Origin: Anaerolineales bacterium
GTDB taxonomy: Bacteria; Chloroflexota; Anaerolineae; Anaerolineales; JABWBV01
Direction: 5' to 3'
Length of the DNA stretch: 64,000 nt
Assembly: GCA_020634875.1 (NCBI GenBank)
Contig: JACKAX010000016.1
Span: 4,438-68,437 of the forward strand
Shown here: positions 7,868-16,936 of the stretch, in pieces
Numbering within the stretch: the first letter of the stretch is position 1
Layout: each line of letters opens with the position of its first letter
Position numbers and translations under genes: made by a program
The notes under the pieces: model-generated
Told to the model about the DNA's origin: nothing
The model's database searches: none
What the model saw: only the letters and a program-made list of their open reading frames with translations

Positions 7868-9541
7868 ATGGATTTCAACCGCTACTTCACCAATGAAGAA
7901 CTTACCGCCCAACTTAACGAATGGGCGACCACCTACCCTAACATTCTCACCCTCGGTATACTCGGCCAGAGTTACGAGGGCAAAGACATTCACCTCCTCA
8001 CCATCACAAACAAAGCTACCGGCGCAGACACTGACAAACCTGCTGTGTGGGTGGATGCGAACATTCATGCCACCGAAATCGCGGGAACGACGACCGCCCT
8101 CCGCGTTGCATGGGAACTGCTCTCCAAACACGGCTCCGACGAGAAAGTCACCCGACTGGTGGATACTAGCACCTTTTATGTTGTACCCCGACTCAACCCC
8201 GATGGTGCGGGATGGGCGATGGCGGACAAACCAAAATTCGTCCGTTCCGGCGTACGTCCGTATCCTTATGAAGATAAAATGGATGGTCTTCACTCCCAAG
8301 ATATTGACGGCGACGGGCGAGTTCTTTCAATGCGGATTCCCGACCCAAATGGCGAATGGAAAATCAGCACAGTCAATCCCCGATTGTTAGAACGGCGCAA
8401 GCCAGATGAACAGGGCGGCGAATACTACCGTGTCTTTGCCGAAGGGCTGGTTGAGAATTACGATGGTTTTGTCTTCCGCAATGCCCGCCCACAACAGGGT
8501 CTGGACTTCAATCGAAACTACCCCTTCGAGTGGCGCACCGAAAGCGACCAGTACGGAGCAGGTCCCTACCCCACCTCCGAGCCTGAAATCCGCGCAGCAG
8601 TGGACTTTATCGTCAAACACCCCAATATCAATGCCGGAATCGCTTACCACACCTATTCCGGTGTCATCCTGCGTGCCTACGGAACCAAAGCTGACGACCA
8701 GATTGACACAAACGACCTTTGGATGTTCCAGGCAATTGGCGAAAGGGCGAAAGAATTGACCGGGTACCGTACCGTTTCAGTCTTCCACGACTTCAAATAT
8801 CATCCTAAACAAACAATTACCGGGGTTTCCAACGACTGGCTATACGAAAACCACGGTATTTTTGGCTATGTGATCGAACTTTGGGACATCGTTGGACGAG
8901 CTACGGATAAATATGAGCGCAAATTCATTGACTGGATGCGCGATCACCCTCACGAGGACGACGTAAAAATCTTCGAGTGGATTCTCGAAAACGGCCCTAA
9001 AGATGGGTACGTGGATTGGTACGAATTCGACCACCCGCAACTTGGCAAAGTAGAACTTGGCGGCACGAATAACATGTATACCTGGCGTAATCCCCCGCAT
9101 GCCTTTATGGGCGAAGAAGCTGAACGCAATGTACCCTACATCTTGGCACTAGGAGAAATGCTTCCTCGGTTGAGCATCCTCACTTTCACCGCGACACCGT
9201 TGGGCGATAATCAGTATGCGCTTAATCTGGTTGTGGAAAACACCGGCTACTTCTCCAGCTACACCAACAACATGAGCAAAAAGCGTGGCATTCGCCCTGT
9301 GCGCGTAGAACTGGAACTACCTGAGGGAACCGAAATCGTGCAGGGTAAGCAAAAAACCGAACTTGGACACCTGGAAGGGCGTGCGACGCGGACGGGTATC
9401 TTCGGGGGAGGAGGGAACGGGACAGATTACCGCGCCCGTATACAGTGGGTGATCCGCGTCCCGGAAGGGGCAAGTTCTGTGCAAGCGCATGTGATCAGTG
9501 AGCGCGCAGGGACTGTCCACACGGCTGTTACGCTTGGTTAA
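7868..9541 (+). CDS. M14-family zinc carboxypeptidase
   Basis: This is a 557-residue metallopeptidase. Zinc ligands are in NIHATEIAGT (His67 and Glu70 of an HxxE motif), with the third ligand in IAYHTYSG at about residue 262. GLDFNRNYPFEW supplies the Asn-Arg substrate-carboxylate site, and Glu in YVIELWD (about 338) matches the catalytic glutamate. The C-terminal 130 residues form a beta-rich add-on resembling domains often attached to M14 enzymes. No signal peptide is seen, so the enzyme appears cytoplasmic. The start at 7868 follows AAGGAG with good spacing. A strong hairpin terminator lies just after the stop. Confidence 0.9.
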   Translation: MDFNRYFTNEELTAQLNEWATTYPNILTLGILGQSYEGKDIHLLTITNKATGADTDKPAVWVDANIHATEIAGTTTALRVAWELLSKHGSDEKVTRLVDTSTFYVVPRLNPDGAGWAMADKPKFVRSGVRPYPYEDKMDGLHSQDIDGDGRVLSMRIPDPNGEWKISTVNPRLLERRKPDEQGGEYYRVFAEGLVENYDGFVFRNARPQQGLDFNRNYPFEWRTESDQYGAGPYPTSEPEIRAAVDFIVKHPNINAGIAYHTYSGVILRAYGTKADDQIDTNDLWMFQAIGERAKELTGYRTVSVFHDFKYHPKQTITGVSNDWLYENHGIFGYVIELWDIVGRATDKYERKFIDWMRDHPHEDDVKIFEWILENGPKDGYVDWYEFDHPQLGKVELGGTNNMYTWRNPPHAFMGEEAERNVPYILALGEMLPRLSILTFTATPLGDNQYALNLVVENTGYFSSYTNNMSKKRGIRPVRVELELPEGTEIVQGKQKTELGHLEGRATRTGIFGGGGNGTDYRARIQWVIRVPEGASSVQAHVISERAGTVHTAVTLG

Positions 9542-9557
9542 TTTCTCGATTCAGTGA

Positions 9558-9595
9558 AAAAAAAGAGCGGAAGGATATCCTTCCGCTCTTTTTTT
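9558..9595. terminator. Bidirectional intrinsic terminator
   Basis: A perfect 19-bp-arm palindrome with an A tract on one side and a T tract on the other, centred on GGATATCC. It lies between the converging M14 peptidase gene and the E-set protein gene and can serve both strands. Confidence 0.9.
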
Positions 9596-9609
9596 CGTGC
9601 GTTGGTGAA

Positions 9610-9900
9610 CTAAACCGAAACGACTGAGTCTTCTGAGCCGAAAGTGTTAGGGACATAGCTGTCCGCAGCGGCATCATTCAGCCAGGTTTCGCCATCTGCC
9701 AGATAACGGAATTTGTATTCGTTACCGGGTTTGAGGGAAACCGTGACTGAGAAGGTGCCCTCTTTGCGGCGCTTCATTGGAGTCGCGGAACTATTCCACT
9801 CGTTGAAATCTCCCAGCAGGGCTACCTCGTTGGCTTCCCCGGCTGAGACCTCAAATGTAACTTTACACGAACGACCTGTTTTTGTGTATTCTTTTTTCAT
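9610..9900 (-). CDS. Stand-alone isoamylase-type early set (CBM48-like) domain protein
   Basis: This 96-residue protein is almost entirely one immunoglobulin-like E-set domain. Typical motifs are VALLGDFNEWN, TPMKRRKEGTFSVTV and YKFRYLADGETWLND, as found at the N-terminus of glycogen-branching and debranching enzymes. No catalytic domain is attached. Such stand-alone domains are thought to bind glycogen or other alpha-glucans, but this is inferred from the family. The ATG at 9900 is preceded by AAAGGAG; a longer frame to 9945 ignores that site. It ends at the shared terminator and is transcribed opposite to the peptidase. Confidence 0.85.
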   Translation of the reverse strand: MKKEYTKTGRSCKVTFEVSAGEANEVALLGDFNEWNSSATPMKRRKEGTFSVTVSLKPGNEYKFRYLADGETWLNDAAADSYVPNTFGSEDSVVSV

Positions 9901-9964
9901 TTTGGGTTTCTCCTTTTCAGAAATCACATAATCACAGGCCAACACTCTTCACAAGGGCGGGATT

Positions 9965-11005
9965 TTACCATACCTGAAAATGCTGTAAAGCCTTGTGAAA
10001 TTCATCACTGACCCGTTCCCAAGTGAAACTCATCACTCGTTCGTCTCCCAATTGGCGAATTTTTGCCCTTAATGGCTCATTTTCGAGGAAGTCTCGCAAT
10101 TTGTTTGCGAGATCATCCGACGCGTATGGGTCGAAGAAAACCCCTGCGGCGCCCACCACCTCCGGGAGGGCGGTATTGTTCGCGGCGAGGACCGGGCAGC
10201 CACATGCCATCGCTTCGAGCAGGGTCAGGCCGGAGCCTTCGTATAGGCCAGGGTGAATGAGGCCTAGGGCGGCGGAATAGAGGGCGGGCAAATCATCATC
10301 GGGAACGTAGCCGAGGAAGGAAGGGGAAGTGATGGAAGTACGAAGCGAGGAGTGAAGAGCGGAGCCTTGAAATTGGGGGCCGGAGGTGCCTGCAATAACA
10401 AGGTCGAGGTGAGGGAATTCGGTTCGGAGATGTTCCCAGGTAGTGAGGAGGAGGCGGAGGTTTTTCCGGGGCTGGAGAGAACCGACAAAGAGGATAAATT
10501 CATTCGGGAGGCTGTACTTCGTGCGGACATGATCCTGTTCAGGGATGGAAACAGGATGGAACATGTTCGTGTTCACTCCGGTGGGGATGGCAACTACTTT
10601 TTCTGGGGGAACAGACAACCGGGCGATGATCCGCGCGCGGGAGAAGTCAGAATCTGTCAAAATACCGCGGACGCGCCGGGCCAAGATCGGCCACAGGAGA
10701 CGATACCACCATGCAAAGCCGAGCGAAAACCACTCAGGATGTTCGAGGGGGCTGAGATCGTGGATGGTCACGATCTGCCGCCGGACGAGGGCGGGGCCGA
10801 TGTTGGCGGGGGAGAACAGCCATTCGTGCGGGGCAACCCGCGCGGGCAGGATAAATTGTTCCCACAAATGCCCGCGCCCACCGCGCCACGCGAGAGTGGG
10901 AATTTCGTAACGAATACCCATCCGGATCCGGCACGTGAGTTCATGGGCATAGCGTTCGACACCAGTGATAGGGCGGGTTTGAAAGCGGGCGTTGATAACT
11001 AACAT
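9965..11005 (-). CDS. Glycosyltransferase family 4
   Basis: This 346-residue GT-B enzyme transfers sugar from a nucleotide-sugar donor. The N-terminal acceptor domain contains TGVERYAHEL, the conserved Gly-x-Glu/Arg turn of GT4. The donor domain starts at FVGSLQPRKNLRLLL (about 175) and holds EGSGLTLLEAMACGCPVLA (about 262-280), the E-x7-E motif that binds the nucleotide sugar. It is cytoplasmic or membrane-peripheral. It diverges from the O-antigen ligase-like gene and belongs to the exopolysaccharide locus. The acceptor sugar is not predictable. Confidence 0.9.
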   Translation of the reverse strand: MLVINARFQTRPITGVERYAHELTCRIRMGIRYEIPTLAWRGGRGHLWEQFILPARVAPHEWLFSPANIGPALVRRQIVTIHDLSPLEHPEWFSLGFAWWYRLLWPILARRVRGILTDSDFSRARIIARLSVPPEKVVAIPTGVNTNMFHPVSIPEQDHVRTKYSLPNEFILFVGSLQPRKNLRLLLTTWEHLRTEFPHLDLVIAGTSGPQFQGSALHSSLRTSITSPSFLGYVPDDDLPALYSAALGLIHPGLYEGSGLTLLEAMACGCPVLAANNTALPEVVGAAGVFFDPYASDDLANKLRDFLENEPLRAKIRQLGDERVMSFTWERVSDEFHKALQHFQVW

Positions 11006-11072
11006 GGCACAAATCCAAATTTACAGATTCGACGTATGGTTTTCTGTAACAAACAAGTTCCTTATTTCCGAA

Positions 11073-11101
11073 TTGACATATGCAAATTAATAATGTTATA
11101 G
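11073..11101 (+). promoter_or_regulatory. Sigma-70-type promoter giving a leaderless transcript
   Basis: TTGACA (11073-11078), a 17-bp spacer and TTATAG (11096-11101) make a strong promoter. The -10 box ends 8 nt before the ATG at 11110, placing the predicted transcription start at the start codon. An upstream in-frame ATG at 11080 lies inside the promoter and so cannot be the start if this promoter is used. Confidence 0.7.
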
Positions 11102-11109
11102 TTGCCTAC

Positions 11110-12504
11110 ATGACGCCTGAACCTACAGACGCCTCAAACCGCCAACGGAGTGATCTGGTAGATTATTTGCGTCTGTTAACACAACTGGCCTTCGGGGGCA
11201 TGATCGTTTTTATCCCTTTCCGCTACCGGACAATTGTAGTGGCTCGTCCCCATCCACCTATTTATGGGGATTTCACCAATTTCTTGCTCTTCGCAAGTGA
11301 TTTTTTTCTGCTTGCGACGCTTTTGTTTTGGGGACTGGGTTTTTTGTTTAAGCGGAGACGCTTGAAAACTGGCCCGTTTTTTCTAACCTATCCGTTGCTG
11401 GCCGTGTTGTTAGTGTCCGGGATTAGTATTATTTTTTCGGTGGACCAGGGTCTTTCGACTTATCATTTTATCCGGTTTTTGGGATTAGCCGGGTTGTACC
11501 TATACGTGGTCAATGAGGTGCAGGGGTTACGCGACATCGCGGTTCCCATTTTGCTACAAACCATTATTCAAGCCTGGGTGGGGATCGCACAGACATTGGC
11601 GCAACACTCAATTGGTTGGTACTCGCTAGGGGAGTTGGAACTTGACCCGGCATGGAGTGGGGTAGGGGTGGTAATGACGGCAACAACGCGGGCATTGCGG
11701 GCATATGGATTATCCGACCATCCGAACATTTTGGGTGGATGTCTGGCACTGGCATTGTTGGTATTGGCGGGGTGGTATCTCGAGCGGGAGCAGGATGATG
11801 ATCAGCGCTGGCAACCTGTGCGGGCGGTGTTACTCCTGCCAGGGTTGGCCTGCCTGCTATTGACGTTTTCCCGCGCGGCCTGGCTGGGCGTTTTCGGAGG
11901 GTTGATTTGGGTTGTGGCGGTACTCATCCAAACCCGCCAATTCCGCATAGTTGGAACGTTAGCCGCGCTTGCGGGGGCTTGGGTACTGGCTATGAGTCCG
12001 TTTATCTGGCAGAATTTGCCCTACTTAAGTACCCGAATCAACCCACCCACACAGGAAACTGGCGGACACGAGATTGTGATTGATACTTCTTTGGTGGAAC
12101 GGCGTGTGTTAGGGGAGGCGGCAAACAACCTGTTTGCAGAAAATGCGATTTGGGGAACGGGGTTGGGGACCTTTCCCGTGGCGTTGCAAGCAGCCTATCC
12201 GAAATTTCCGCTCGATTATCAACCCGTGCATAACGTATTGCTAGATGTGGCCAGTGAGATTGGGCTGTTTGGTAGTCTGTTTTATTTTCTGGTGATGCTC
12301 GCGCCGTGGTTGGCGCTGTGGATAAACCGAAAGCGGCTGGTTTTTACACCTACGTTGGTGGCTACATCCGCGGCATTGCTAGCTGCGAGTGTGATTGGTT
12401 TGTTTGATTACTATTTTTGGTATTTGATTCCGGGGCGGTATTGGCAGGTGTTGGCGTGGGGGCTGTGGGCTGTTAGTTTTCAAAATGCGCTAAACCATGA
12501 ATGA
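11110..12504 (+). CDS. O-antigen ligase / Wzy-type membrane protein
   Basis: This is a 464-residue polytopic membrane protein with about twelve predicted helices. A larger extracellular loop (about 320-385) lies before the last helices and holds IWGTGLGTFPVALQAAYP and HNVLLDVASEIGLFG. That layout and the HN-x-LLD/E segment are typical of the Wzy_C/WaaL O-antigen ligase family. It probably polymerises or ligates a surface polysaccharide at the outer face of the membrane. The start is set at 11110 because the longer form begins within the promoter. The next gene overlaps by 8 nt. Confidence 0.85.
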   Translation: MTPEPTDASNRQRSDLVDYLRLLTQLAFGGMIVFIPFRYRTIVVARPHPPIYGDFTNFLLFASDFFLLATLLFWGLGFLFKRRRLKTGPFFLTYPLLAVLLVSGISIIFSVDQGLSTYHFIRFLGLAGLYLYVVNEVQGLRDIAVPILLQTIIQAWVGIAQTLAQHSIGWYSLGELELDPAWSGVGVVMTATTRALRAYGLSDHPNILGGCLALALLVLAGWYLEREQDDDQRWQPVRAVLLLPGLACLLLTFSRAAWLGVFGGLIWVVAVLIQTRQFRIVGTLAALAGAWVLAMSPFIWQNLPYLSTRINPPTQETGGHEIVIDTSLVERRVLGEAANNLFAENAIWGTGLGTFPVALQAAYPKFPLDYQPVHNVLLDVASEIGLFGSLFYFLVMLAPWLALWINRKRLVFTPTLVATSAALLAASVIGLFDYYFWYLIPGRYWQVLAWGLWAVSFQNALNHE

Positions 12505-13972
12505 TTCCCTTCTTATTCCTATCGCCATCTTATATTTGCTTGTTGTGGGGTGTCTATTTATTTATGGTATCAATTTCTTCTATATGACTTACTTGAGCGT
12601 GCGGCTCAAACCCCCTGCTGCCCCTGCCACGCCTGAAGAATGGCCCCCCGTCACCGTACAATTACCCATTTACAATGAATTGTATGTCGCGGAACGGCTA
12701 ATCGAGGCGGCATCTAGCCTGGATTATCCCCTCGAAAAACTGGAGATTCAAGTCTTGGATGATTCGACCGATGAAACTGTAAATTTAGTCCGGGTGGCGA
12801 TAGACAAAGCGCACGGGCGTGGGGTCAACGTAGTCCACCTTCACCGGGGAGACCGCAAGGGCTTCAAGGCTGGGGCGCTGGCAAACGGGATGCAGAATGC
12901 AACCGGGGAGTTTATCGCTATTTTCGATGCAGATTTTATTCCGCCGCCCGATTACTTACGAAAAACCGTGCCCTATCTCCTGCACGACCCCAAACTTGCC
13001 TTTGTCCAGGGGCGATGGGGGCACGTCAACCGGGATTACTCGTTTTTGACAATTTTGCAAGCTTTATCCATTGACGCACACTTTATGATTGAACAATCGG
13101 CTCGATTTATGGGTGGATTTTGGTTCAATTTCAACGGGACGGCAGGCATTTGGCGACGCAAAGCCATTGACGACGCGGGGGGGTGGAAAGCAGATACACT
13201 AACCGAAGACCTGGACCTATCCTACCGTGCATTTTTGAAGGGATGGCGCGCTCACTTTTTGCGAGACCTGGAAGTCCCTGCTGAACTTCCTGTCAGTTTT
13301 AGTGCCTTTCGCCGCCAACAACACCGGTGGGCAAAGGGGAGTCTGGAATGTGTAAGCAAGCTGACCCCGGCAGTATGGGAAGCACCCATCACGCTACAGA
13401 AAAAAGTTGGAGCCACTTTGCACCTCGCGGGGTACGGGGTACATCTGCTGCTTTTTGCCCTGGCATTGCTTTATCCTCTGATTCTCTCCGTCTCCCAAAA
13501 ATACACCAACCTGATCACCCTCTTTGGCATCGCCGTTATTTTCAACGTGACCGCGCTGGCCCCCACGGTGTTTTTCATCACCGCCCAACACCAGCTTGGA
13601 CATCCGTGGTGGCGCAAATTACCCTCGATCTTGTTCATCACAACCCTCGGAACAGGGATGATGCTGAACACCGTACGCGCGTTTTTGCAGATCATTACCG
13701 GACAAATAACCGTCTTCGAGCGGACGCCAAAATTCGGCGTGGCAGACAAAACCCAAAACTGGACGCAGAAACGTTATCAGCTCAAACTCGATCCTCTTGT
13801 CTTTTATGAGATCGCTTTTGGTCTGTTCAACGTAGGCACAATCTGGTATTCCATCCTGGTCAAAAACTACGTTATTACCTTTTATGCCTCGCTGTTTGCC
13901 ATTGGCTTGTTTTTCGTCTCCGGCCTTTCTATCGCGCAAGCTGTCGCCGTTGTACGAAGCCGAAGAAAATAA
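12497..13972 (+). CDS. Processive family 2 glycosyltransferase (cellulose synthase-like)
   Basis: This is a 491-residue membrane glycosyltransferase. An N-terminal helix (about 5-30) is followed by a GT-A domain with IQVLDDSTDET (first Asp), the IAIFDADFIPPP DxD-type motif, LTEDLDLSYR (the catalytic-base TED motif) and QQHRWAKG (Q/RxxRW, typical of processive enzymes). Three or four helices follow. It probably makes and extrudes a beta-linked glycan or glycosylates a lipid. It overlaps the ligase-like gene by 8 nt and is likely translated with it. No PilZ domain or BcsB partner is present, so a cellulose product is not implied. Confidence 0.9.
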   Translation: MNDSLLIPIAILYLLVVGCLFIYGINFFYMTYLSVRLKPPAAPATPEEWPPVTVQLPIYNELYVAERLIEAASSLDYPLEKLEIQVLDDSTDETVNLVRVAIDKAHGRGVNVVHLHRGDRKGFKAGALANGMQNATGEFIAIFDADFIPPPDYLRKTVPYLLHDPKLAFVQGRWGHVNRDYSFLTILQALSIDAHFMIEQSARFMGGFWFNFNGTAGIWRRKAIDDAGGWKADTLTEDLDLSYRAFLKGWRAHFLRDLEVPAELPVSFSAFRRQQHRWAKGSLECVSKLTPAVWEAPITLQKKVGATLHLAGYGVHLLLFALALLYPLILSVSQKYTNLITLFGIAVIFNVTALAPTVFFITAQHQLGHPWWRKLPSILFITTLGTGMMLNTVRAFLQIITGQITVFERTPKFGVADKTQNWTQKRYQLKLDPLVFYEIAFGLFNVGTIWYSILVKNYVITFYASLFAIGLFFVSGLSIAQAVAVVRSRRK

Positions 13973-14033
13973 TCTTCCCCAAGATGAATTGAACGATCTC
14001 CCCATCTGCCGTACCCTATAGGCACGAGATTCC

Positions 14034-15128
14034 ATGCCGCGAATAACTATTACCCTCCTCCTCTTTCTCATCCTCGTTTTCGTACTCTTTGCCTGTCAAA
14101 ATCCCCAAACCCCTCCGCCACCTACCCTTGCCCCGCTTCGCGCCGAAATCGTACAGGAAAATACCGGTTTTATCGTGGACATGGATTTCGCTCTCGACGG
14201 ACGCCTGTTTTACATCACCCAGGCCGGGAACATTTACGCGCAACCCCTCACGGCTTCCTCCGTTCCCCCTCCCCTGCTCACTCTGAATGTCGCCCGCGCC
14301 ACCAGTTTTGAAAGCGGCTTGCTCGGTCTCGCTCTATCCCCCACCTTTGCCGAAGACCACACTTTTTACGTGTACTATACCGTTCCTGACGAAAACAATG
14401 CCCCCATTGCCTCCCGCCTCGCGCGTTACGTGGAACAGGAAGGGAAAGCCATTTCGGAAACTATCCTCCTCGACCTGCCTGCCCGCCCCGATCAGCAATA
14501 CCATTTCGGCGGCGCACTGAACTTCGGGCCGGATGGCAAACTCTATCTCATTTTTGGCGACACCAACCTCCCCGACGAGGCACGCAACCCCCAAACCCCC
14601 TACGGTGCTATCCTCCGTATCAACCCCGATGGAAGTATCCCCGACGACAACCCATTTCCTGGCTCGTATGTGTATGCTTTCGGGATTCGCAACGGGTTTG
14701 GGCTGGCCTGGCAACCAGACACTGGCGTTCTATTCGAAACCGAAAATGGCGCCGATTGCGATGACGAATTCAACCGGATTGAACCCGGCAAGGATTACGG
14801 GTGGGGTCTCTATCCCTACGACACCTGTCCCTACCCCGACGACGCGACCCCGCCGCTTTACCAGTGGACCCCCACCGCTGCCCCGGCCACCCTCCTTTTT
14901 TATCAAGGCACACGCATTCCTGAATGGGATGGTAAGGTGTTGATTTGCGGATTCAACCGTCAAGAATTGTATGTCGTCACGCTTACGAAGGATGGACAAA
15001 GTGTACAAACGATGGAGCAAGCGAATATTCTGGGGTTGGACTTCCCTTGCCGGGTTGCGCTGGTGGAAGGGCCAGATGGATGGGTCTACGCGGCGGGAGA
15101 ATCAAGTATTTTTCGGATTGGGCGTTAA
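14034..15128 (+). CDS. PQQ-dependent sugar dehydrogenase-like (GSDH) lipoprotein
   Basis: This 364-residue secreted lipoprotein starts with a hydrophobic signal ending LFAC (lipobox Cys at about 21). The body is a six-bladed propeller of the soluble glucose/sorbosone dehydrogenase family. Motifs are GLLGLALSPTF, FGGALNFGPDGKLYLIFGD, FGIRNGFGLAW and ENGADCDDEFNRIEPG, the last containing the Asp/Glu-rich calcium/PQQ region. It probably oxidises aldose sugars outside the membrane, though some homologues are non-enzymatic. It ends overlapping by 4 nt with the converging phosphoglycosyl transferase gene. Confidence 0.85.
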   Translation: MPRITITLLLFLILVFVLFACQNPQTPPPPTLAPLRAEIVQENTGFIVDMDFALDGRLFYITQAGNIYAQPLTASSVPPPLLTLNVARATSFESGLLGLALSPTFAEDHTFYVYYTVPDENNAPIASRLARYVEQEGKAISETILLDLPARPDQQYHFGGALNFGPDGKLYLIFGDTNLPDEARNPQTPYGAILRINPDGSIPDDNPFPGSYVYAFGIRNGFGLAWQPDTGVLFETENGADCDDEFNRIEPGKDYGWGLYPYDTCPYPDDATPPLYQWTPTAAPATLLFYQGTRIPEWDGKVLICGFNRQELYVVTLTKDGQSVQTMEQANILGLDFPCRVALVEGPDGWVYAAGESSIFRIGR

Positions 15129-15742
15129 AAAGCTCCATCCCGCCGAAAAACGACGCCAGGCGTTTGAAGCATAATCCGCAGATCCTCACATAACGACCAC
15201 TGCTGAACATATTGCACATCCAGCCACACCCGTTCGAGAAATGACAACTGATTACGCCCAGATACCTGCCATAACCCAGTCAAACCAGGCCTGACAGCGG
15301 CATACCAACAAAAATGCTCGCAATAAAATTCTTTTTGCTCCGGGAGACAAGGCCGAGGGCCAACCAAACTCATCTCACCGCGTAAAATATTCCAAAGTTG
15401 GGGGAGTTCGTCCAAACTCAGGCGACGAAGAATTTTTCCTGCCCGCGTAAGACGGGGATCATCCATTAGCTTTTGGAATTGTGTCCAGGTTAGACGTGCG
15501 TCGGGGTTTTCGCTCAAATGTATTGCCAGTAGTTGCGGTGCGGCTAATTCCATCGTACGAAATTTGATCATCACAAAGGGATGTCCCCCTTTGCCAAGGC
15601 GAATTTGACGAAAAAATACTGGACCAGGAGAGTCCAACTTAATCCAAAAAGCCACGCCCAAGAACAACGGCGCGAAGAAAATTAACGCGCACAAAGCTCC
15701 ACAGAAATCCACACAACGTTTCACCCTAAACCCAAATTTCAT
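15125..15742 (-). CDS. Undecaprenyl-phosphate phosphoglycosyl transferase (PglC/WcaJ-type)
   Basis: This 205-residue enzyme starts glycan assembly by moving a phosphosugar to a polyprenyl phosphate. A re-entrant N-terminal hydrophobic segment (about 13-32) precedes the conserved SPGPVFFRQIRLG and MIKFRTM. The catalytic Asp-Glu pair is in SLDELPQLWNIL, followed by MSLVGPRP and RPGLTGLWQVSGRN. It lacks the extra N-terminal helices of WcaJ, so it is the minimal monotopic form. It overlaps the upstream GT4 gene by 4 nt, which fits the first two steps of one pathway. Confidence 0.93.
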   Translation of the reverse strand: MKFGFRVKRCVDFCGALCALIFFAPLFLGVAFWIKLDSPGPVFFRQIRLGKGGHPFVMIKFRTMELAAPQLLAIHLSENPDARLTWTQFQKLMDDPRLTRAGKILRRLSLDELPQLWNILRGEMSLVGPRPCLPEQKEFYCEHFCWYAAVRPGLTGLWQVSGRNQLSFLERVWLDVQYVQQWSLCEDLRIMLQTPGVVFRRDGAF

Positions 15743-16848
15743 CGGGAACTCGGGGCACTTTGGCGCATGATCATCGCCAATATTTCCTGTTCAAAGCGAG
15801 AGCGGCTAAACCGTTCAGCATTTTGTCGGATTGTTCGCACATCAAAACAAGAGCGTTGTTCCTCAAAGGATAAAATCGCGTTCTTCAATTCCTCTACGGT
15901 TTGATTTTCGAACAATACCCCCGTCCGTCCGTGCACTACGGTTTCCCGTACCCCACCGCGCCCCAAGGCAATCACCGGACACCCTGCCGCCTGCGCTTCT
16001 ACAGGTGCAATCCCAAAATCTTCCTCCGCCAGATGGACAAACGCCCTTGCCCGGCCCAACAATTCTGGCAATTTTTCAGGTGGTTGCCATCCTAAAAGTT
16101 GAATATTGGGCATTCCATGCACTTTTTCTTCAATGAGTTCCCACTCCTCCCCTGTGCCGACGATCATCAAAGGCAAGCCCAAACACGCAAATGCATCTAC
16201 CACCAAGGGGACCTTTTTATGCGGTGCCATTCTTCCCACTATGATGTAATAATCCTCGCGCCGAGGTGACGGCTCGAACCGATCAACTTCAACAGGCGGA
16301 TAAATCACTTCCGCCTGCCGGCCGTATGCCCGCTCAATCAGGTACGCCACCCAATGTGAAATTGCCACAAAATGATTCACCCGTTTGACCGCACGGCAAT
16401 CCCAAGCACGCAAATAATCCAGAACCCAGCGTGCCAGTAATTTTTTCGGGCCGTGCAACCTACGCAAAAAACTGTCATAATTTTGCCAGACATATCTGAG
16501 GGGAGTAAACGTATAACCGATGTGAATCTGCTCCGGCGAGGTCAACACCCCATGTGCAACTGCGTAATTCAACGAGAGGACAACCGGATACCCGCTTACG
16601 TCTAACCGCTCGATAGCGTGCGGAAATAGAGGCGCATACCGGTAATGATTTTGATATACCCCTGGCAGACGGTCAATAAATGAAGGGCGTATATCCTGGT
16701 GTTCTAACGCCGTACCAAGAAAGCGTGCGCGGTTGAATAACAACGTAAACACAGGCGCCGCGGGAAACACATCTAATAAAGTCGCCAAAACTTGTTCAGC
16801 TCCTCCCCAAAAAGGCAACGCATCATGGACAAAAGCAATTTCTGGCAT
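15739..16848 (-). CDS. Glycosyltransferase family 4
   Basis: This 369-residue GT-B enzyme is coupled by a 4-nt overlap to the phosphoglycosyl transferase, and likely adds the second sugar. The N-terminus MPEIAFVHDALPFWGGAEQ is the usual GT4 first strand and glycine-rich loop. The donor domain begins with YYIIVGRMAPHKKVPLVVDAF (about 200) and carries EDFGIAPVEAQAAGCPVIA, the E-x7-E motif. A start at 16866 adds six residues but fits the family worse. Neither start has a clear ribosome binding site. Confidence 0.9.
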   Translation of the reverse strand: MPEIAFVHDALPFWGGAEQVLATLLDVFPAAPVFTLLFNRARFLGTALEHQDIRPSFIDRLPGVYQNHYRYAPLFPHAIERLDVSGYPVVLSLNYAVAHGVLTSPEQIHIGYTFTPLRYVWQNYDSFLRRLHGPKKLLARWVLDYLRAWDCRAVKRVNHFVAISHWVAYLIERAYGRQAEVIYPPVEVDRFEPSPRREDYYIIVGRMAPHKKVPLVVDAFACLGLPLMIVGTGEEWELIEEKVHGMPNIQLLGWQPPEKLPELLGRARAFVHLAEEDFGIAPVEAQAAGCPVIALGRGGVRETVVHGRTGVLFENQTVEELKNAILSFEEQRSCFDVRTIRQNAERFSRSRFEQEILAMIMRQSAPSSR

Positions 16849-16898
16849 AAAACAAAAGTTTAGCATATTTTTTCGCCAGCGCGTATCTGCTTAAAACT

Positions 16899-16928
16899 TT
16901 GACATAACCTCCTTTCCAACGATATACT
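16899..16928 (+). promoter_or_regulatory. Sigma-70-type promoter giving a leaderless transcript
   Basis: TTGACA (16899-16904) and TATACT (16923-16928) are separated by 18 bp. The -10 box lies 8 nt before the ATG at 16937 and no Shine-Dalgarno is present. This is the same geometry as at 11073-11110. Confidence 0.7.
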
Positions 16929-16936
16929 AACCCCGC

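Noticed and set aside
7394..8299. A 301-residue open frame on the minus strand
   Set aside because: It overlaps the split-barrel gene and runs antisense to the M14 peptidase. Both have clear family motifs.
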